From an uncultured Bacteroidales bacterium (GTDB taxonomy: Bacteria > Bacteroidota > Bacteroidia > Bacteroidales > UBA932): a DNA stretch of 6,236 nt. The DNA lies in contig CAMOGR010000133.1 in the NCBI GenBank assembly GCA_946614205.1, positions 1 through 6,236 on the forward strand, in the 5' to 3' direction. The notes beneath the pieces are model-generated. The model searched no databases, was not told where the DNA came from, and saw only the letters and a list, made by a program, of their open reading frames with translations. Shown here piece after piece: positions 4,336 through 6,236 of this stretch (position 1 is the stretch's first letter; each line of letters opens with the position of its first letter). The translations under genes and the position numbers were made by a program.

Positions 4336-6236
4336 CGGTACGCCCGTCTTCTATGACTCCCGACCAGTTGAGGCCGTAGGCAAAATCGTAGGTATTGCCT
4401 TCGGAATCCTTGTAGCACCGCATGTCGCGGGGTACGTCTTCGCATTGTGCTTCGACGGTTTCCATATCAGCGGGAAGCTGGCAGGGAAGAAGGCCGTAAG
4501 GCTCTGCCGCTCCGCTCATTATGTCCAGAATCGCGTTGTTGGAAACGCCGCAGACGGTAAGCAGTGCGTCGGCCCAGGGCTCGATTTCGGCGGGGACGAA
4601 CGGACGTTCCATCGCAACAACCACAACTACGGGCTTTTCTCCCATCGCAATCTTGGTATCCTTGACGAGTATGGCGTCGGTGGCGTTGGAGGATGTCTCT
4701 TCGAAGCCGCGATAGCTGCGGTTTGAAGATGATTCCTTGGGGTCTCCGCCGGCTATGCTGTGTTCCCTTGCATTTACGGCCTTGTACGGGCCCCATTGCA
4801 GGCTAATCGGATTGTAGTGGCCCTCGGGATAATCTTCGTTGGGCTGAACATAACCCCAATGTCCCACCGGACTCTTGATGCATACGATGGCGAAGTCGGC
4901 TTCAGCCGGGGAATCCACTACTTCGTAATACCTGCCAAGCAGTTCCTTGGAAATCGGGTATTCATCGTATTCCGGCGTGGGTTTCTGCCAGTGGGACAAG
5001 CCTGCCGGAACGTGGCGGAGAGGCTCATACACCTTGAGCCGTCCGGCCTTCGGAAGTACTCCGCCTGAATTCTTCAGCAGCACTACACTCTTCAGCTGAG
5101 CATCGTAACCCGCCGCCGTAAACTCCTTGCAGCCAACAACTTGGTCAGCCTTCTGCGGACTCACGTAGGGGTTCTCGAAGAGGCCGGTATTGAAGATGTT
5201 TACAAGTATCCGGCAGGCGCTCCGCTCAAACCTCTCGCGGGCGCTCCGTTCTCCGTATTTGGCCTCCCACAGGCGATAGGCTTCAATGCTCACGGCATTG
5301 TCTTTCGCTCCTCCGAGCTGGTCGACTCCTGCTTCGAAACACTTGAGGCGCTTTTCTGCCGGAGAGAGGGTCTCCACGCCCCACGGAGTGCCCTTGTGCT
5401 CCCAGGGAACGTTGTACTCCATCACTATGCCCCAGTCCGTGCAGACAACTCCCTCGTACTTGTATCTGTCTCTCAGCAGATCCCCGATGATGTACTTGGA
5501 GAATCCGTTGCCTACGTTCTCACCGCTTGGGTCCTGTCCGTAAGAAATGGTGTAATAAGGCATTACCGCCGACGCCATACGGGTCTTTCCGGGCAGCTTG
5601 AACGCACCCTCGGTAAAAGGGACAAGCCCCTGGGCAAAGTTGTTCCCGGGGTACACGGCATATTTTCCCGTCCCGAAGTGGGCATCCCGGCCTCCTTCGC
5701 CCGAGCCGCCGCCCGGCCAGTGCTTGACCATGCAGTTCACGGATTGGTTGCCCCAGCCGGTCTTGCTGCCGGGCGTAGTCTGGAAGGCCTCGCAGTAGGT
5801 ACGGGCGATGTCGCGGCAGAGGGCCGGATCCTCGCTGAAAGTACCGTAGAAACGGCGCCAGCGGGGGTCGGAAGCCATATCCACCTGAGGAGACAGAGCG
5901 GTCGTGATGCCGAGGGCGCGATATTCTGCCGAGACCATTTCGCCATGCCTGCGTATGACGTCCATGTCGAAAGTGGCGGCCAGCCCCATCTCGCGGGGCC
6001 ATTTGGAGATATTGCTGGTTCCGGAGGGGTCGTACTCGCCGTCGGGCTCGGGCTTGTAATTGTTGACGTTCGCCGTGCCGTTCGTGTAGTTGCGAGGGTC
6101 CGATGAATTGTTTGACGGGATTCCTAGCCGTTCCTGCTCACAAAGCGCCTGGACGTTGTTGGACCATGCGGCACCAGTGGACGGGGTGGCGACCTCCCGC
6201 ACCAGCATGTGGCGGATGTGGTCGTCTGTGAGAAGG
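4298..6236 (-). CDS. Glycoside hydrolase family 3 protein (beta-glucosidase-like), N-terminus outside window
   Basis: GH3 exo-glycosidase, probably exported, that removes beta-linked sugars from glycans; substrate not predictable here. The frame is open to the right edge (LLTDDHIRHMLVREV...), so the Met at 6208 is internal and the signal peptide and start lie outside. About 645 residues are visible. The TIM-barrel part includes QERLGIPSN, MGLAATFDMDVIRRHGEMVSAEYRALGI, LSPQVDMASDPRWRR, the substrate-site KHWPGGG, and GVVCTDWG with the presumed nucleophile Asp (codon 5435-5437). The second domain follows SVVLLKNSGGVLP and ends with a GLLPCQLP and YDFAYGLNWSG tail typical of the family. Acid/base residue not identified. 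It faces the lipoprotein gene and overlaps its end by 38 nt, so it belongs to a separate transcript. Long antisense open frames here are coding shadows. Confidence 0.92.
   Translation of the reverse strand, partial: LLTDDHIRHMLVREVATPSTGAAWSNNVQALCEQERLGIPSNNSSDPRNYTNGTANVNNYKPEPDGEYDPSGTSNISKWPREMGLAATFDMDVIRRHGEMVSAEYRALGITTALSPQVDMASDPRWRRFYGTFSEDPALCRDIARTYCEAFQTTPGSKTGWGNQSVNCMVKHWPGGGSGEGGRDAHFGTGKYAVYPGNNFAQGLVPFTEGAFKLPGKTRMASAVMPYYTISYGQDPSGENVGNGFSKYIIGDLLRDRYKYEGVVCTDWGIVMEYNVPWEHKGTPWGVETLSPAEKRLKCFEAGVDQLGGAKDNAVSIEAYRLWEAKYGERSARERFERSACRILVNIFNTGLFENPYVSPQKADQVVGCKEFTAAGYDAQLKSVVLLKNSGGVLPKAGRLKVYEPLRHVPAGLSHWQKPTPEYDEYPISKELLGRYYEVVDSPAEADFAIVCIKSPVGHWGYVQPNEDYPEGHYNPISLQWGPYKAVNAREHSIAGGDPKESSSNRSYRGFEETSSNATDAILVKDTKIAMGEKPVVVVVAMERPFVPAEIEPWADALLTVCGVSNNAILDIMSGAAEPYGLLPCQLPADMETVEAQCEDVPRDMRCYKDSEGNTYDFAYGLNWSGVIEDGRTAKYRRPLVSGGF

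Noticed and set aside
4124..4726. 200-aa open frame on the + strand after the lipoprotein
   Set aside because: It is out of frame with the lipoprotein and antisense to the GH3 end; no recognisable product.
5141..6106. 321-aa open frame on the + strand
   Set aside because: It is antisense to the GH3 gene, whose family motifs are unmistakable; no domain is recognisable in this frame.

Overview
The window looks like a fragment of a GC-rich member of the Bacteroidales, possibly a gut Alistipes/Rikenellaceae-type organism. The basis is an S46 (DPP7-type) dipeptidyl-peptidase, a CxxC-less Mrp/ApbC ATPase of the Bacteroidetes kind, a DUF4988 + Fib_succ_major lipoprotein, a secreted-type GH3 glycosidase, and no Shine-Dalgarno sequences deciding the starts. 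The genus is a guess.

Layout. Four genes run on the + strand in a tight, operon-like array: the 3' end of an S46 peptidase (1-485), mrp (478-1521, overlapping by 8 nt), ksgA (1607-2716, after an 85-nt gap) and a lipoprotein gene (2722-4335, after 5 nt). A GH3 glycoside hydrolase lies on the - strand (4298 to beyond the right edge). It converges on the lipoprotein gene and overlaps its 3' end by 38 nt. No tRNA, rRNA, CRISPR or transposase gene is visible.

The remarkable part is ksgA. The 16S rRNA dimethyltransferase should be about 260-270 aa but is 369 aa here. An in-frame block of roughly 340 nt (about 1697-2035) sits between the first conserved helix and the SAM-binding motif I. The block is built from several repeat types: 30-nt tandem units (1679-1768), a 12-bp hairpin (1786-1817), and two copies of a G-rich unit 81 nt apart (1874-1934 and 1955-2016) with a 7-bp palindrome between them. 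A 64-bp element with perfect 16-bp inverted repeats lies just upstream of ksgA (1528-1591). It shares an 18/19-nt match with the first tandem unit inside the gene. Together this looks like a repeat-invasion hotspot in which an essential-type rRNA methyltransferase has absorbed palindromic repeats as coding sequence, as Rickettsia palindromic elements do.

Functionally the genes are mixed: peptide degradation in the periplasm (S46), Fe-S cofactor handling (Mrp), ribosome maturation (KsgA), a surface or periplasmic lipoprotein, and glycan breakdown (GH3). Co-transcription of the + strand genes is inferred from spacing; no common pathway is evident.
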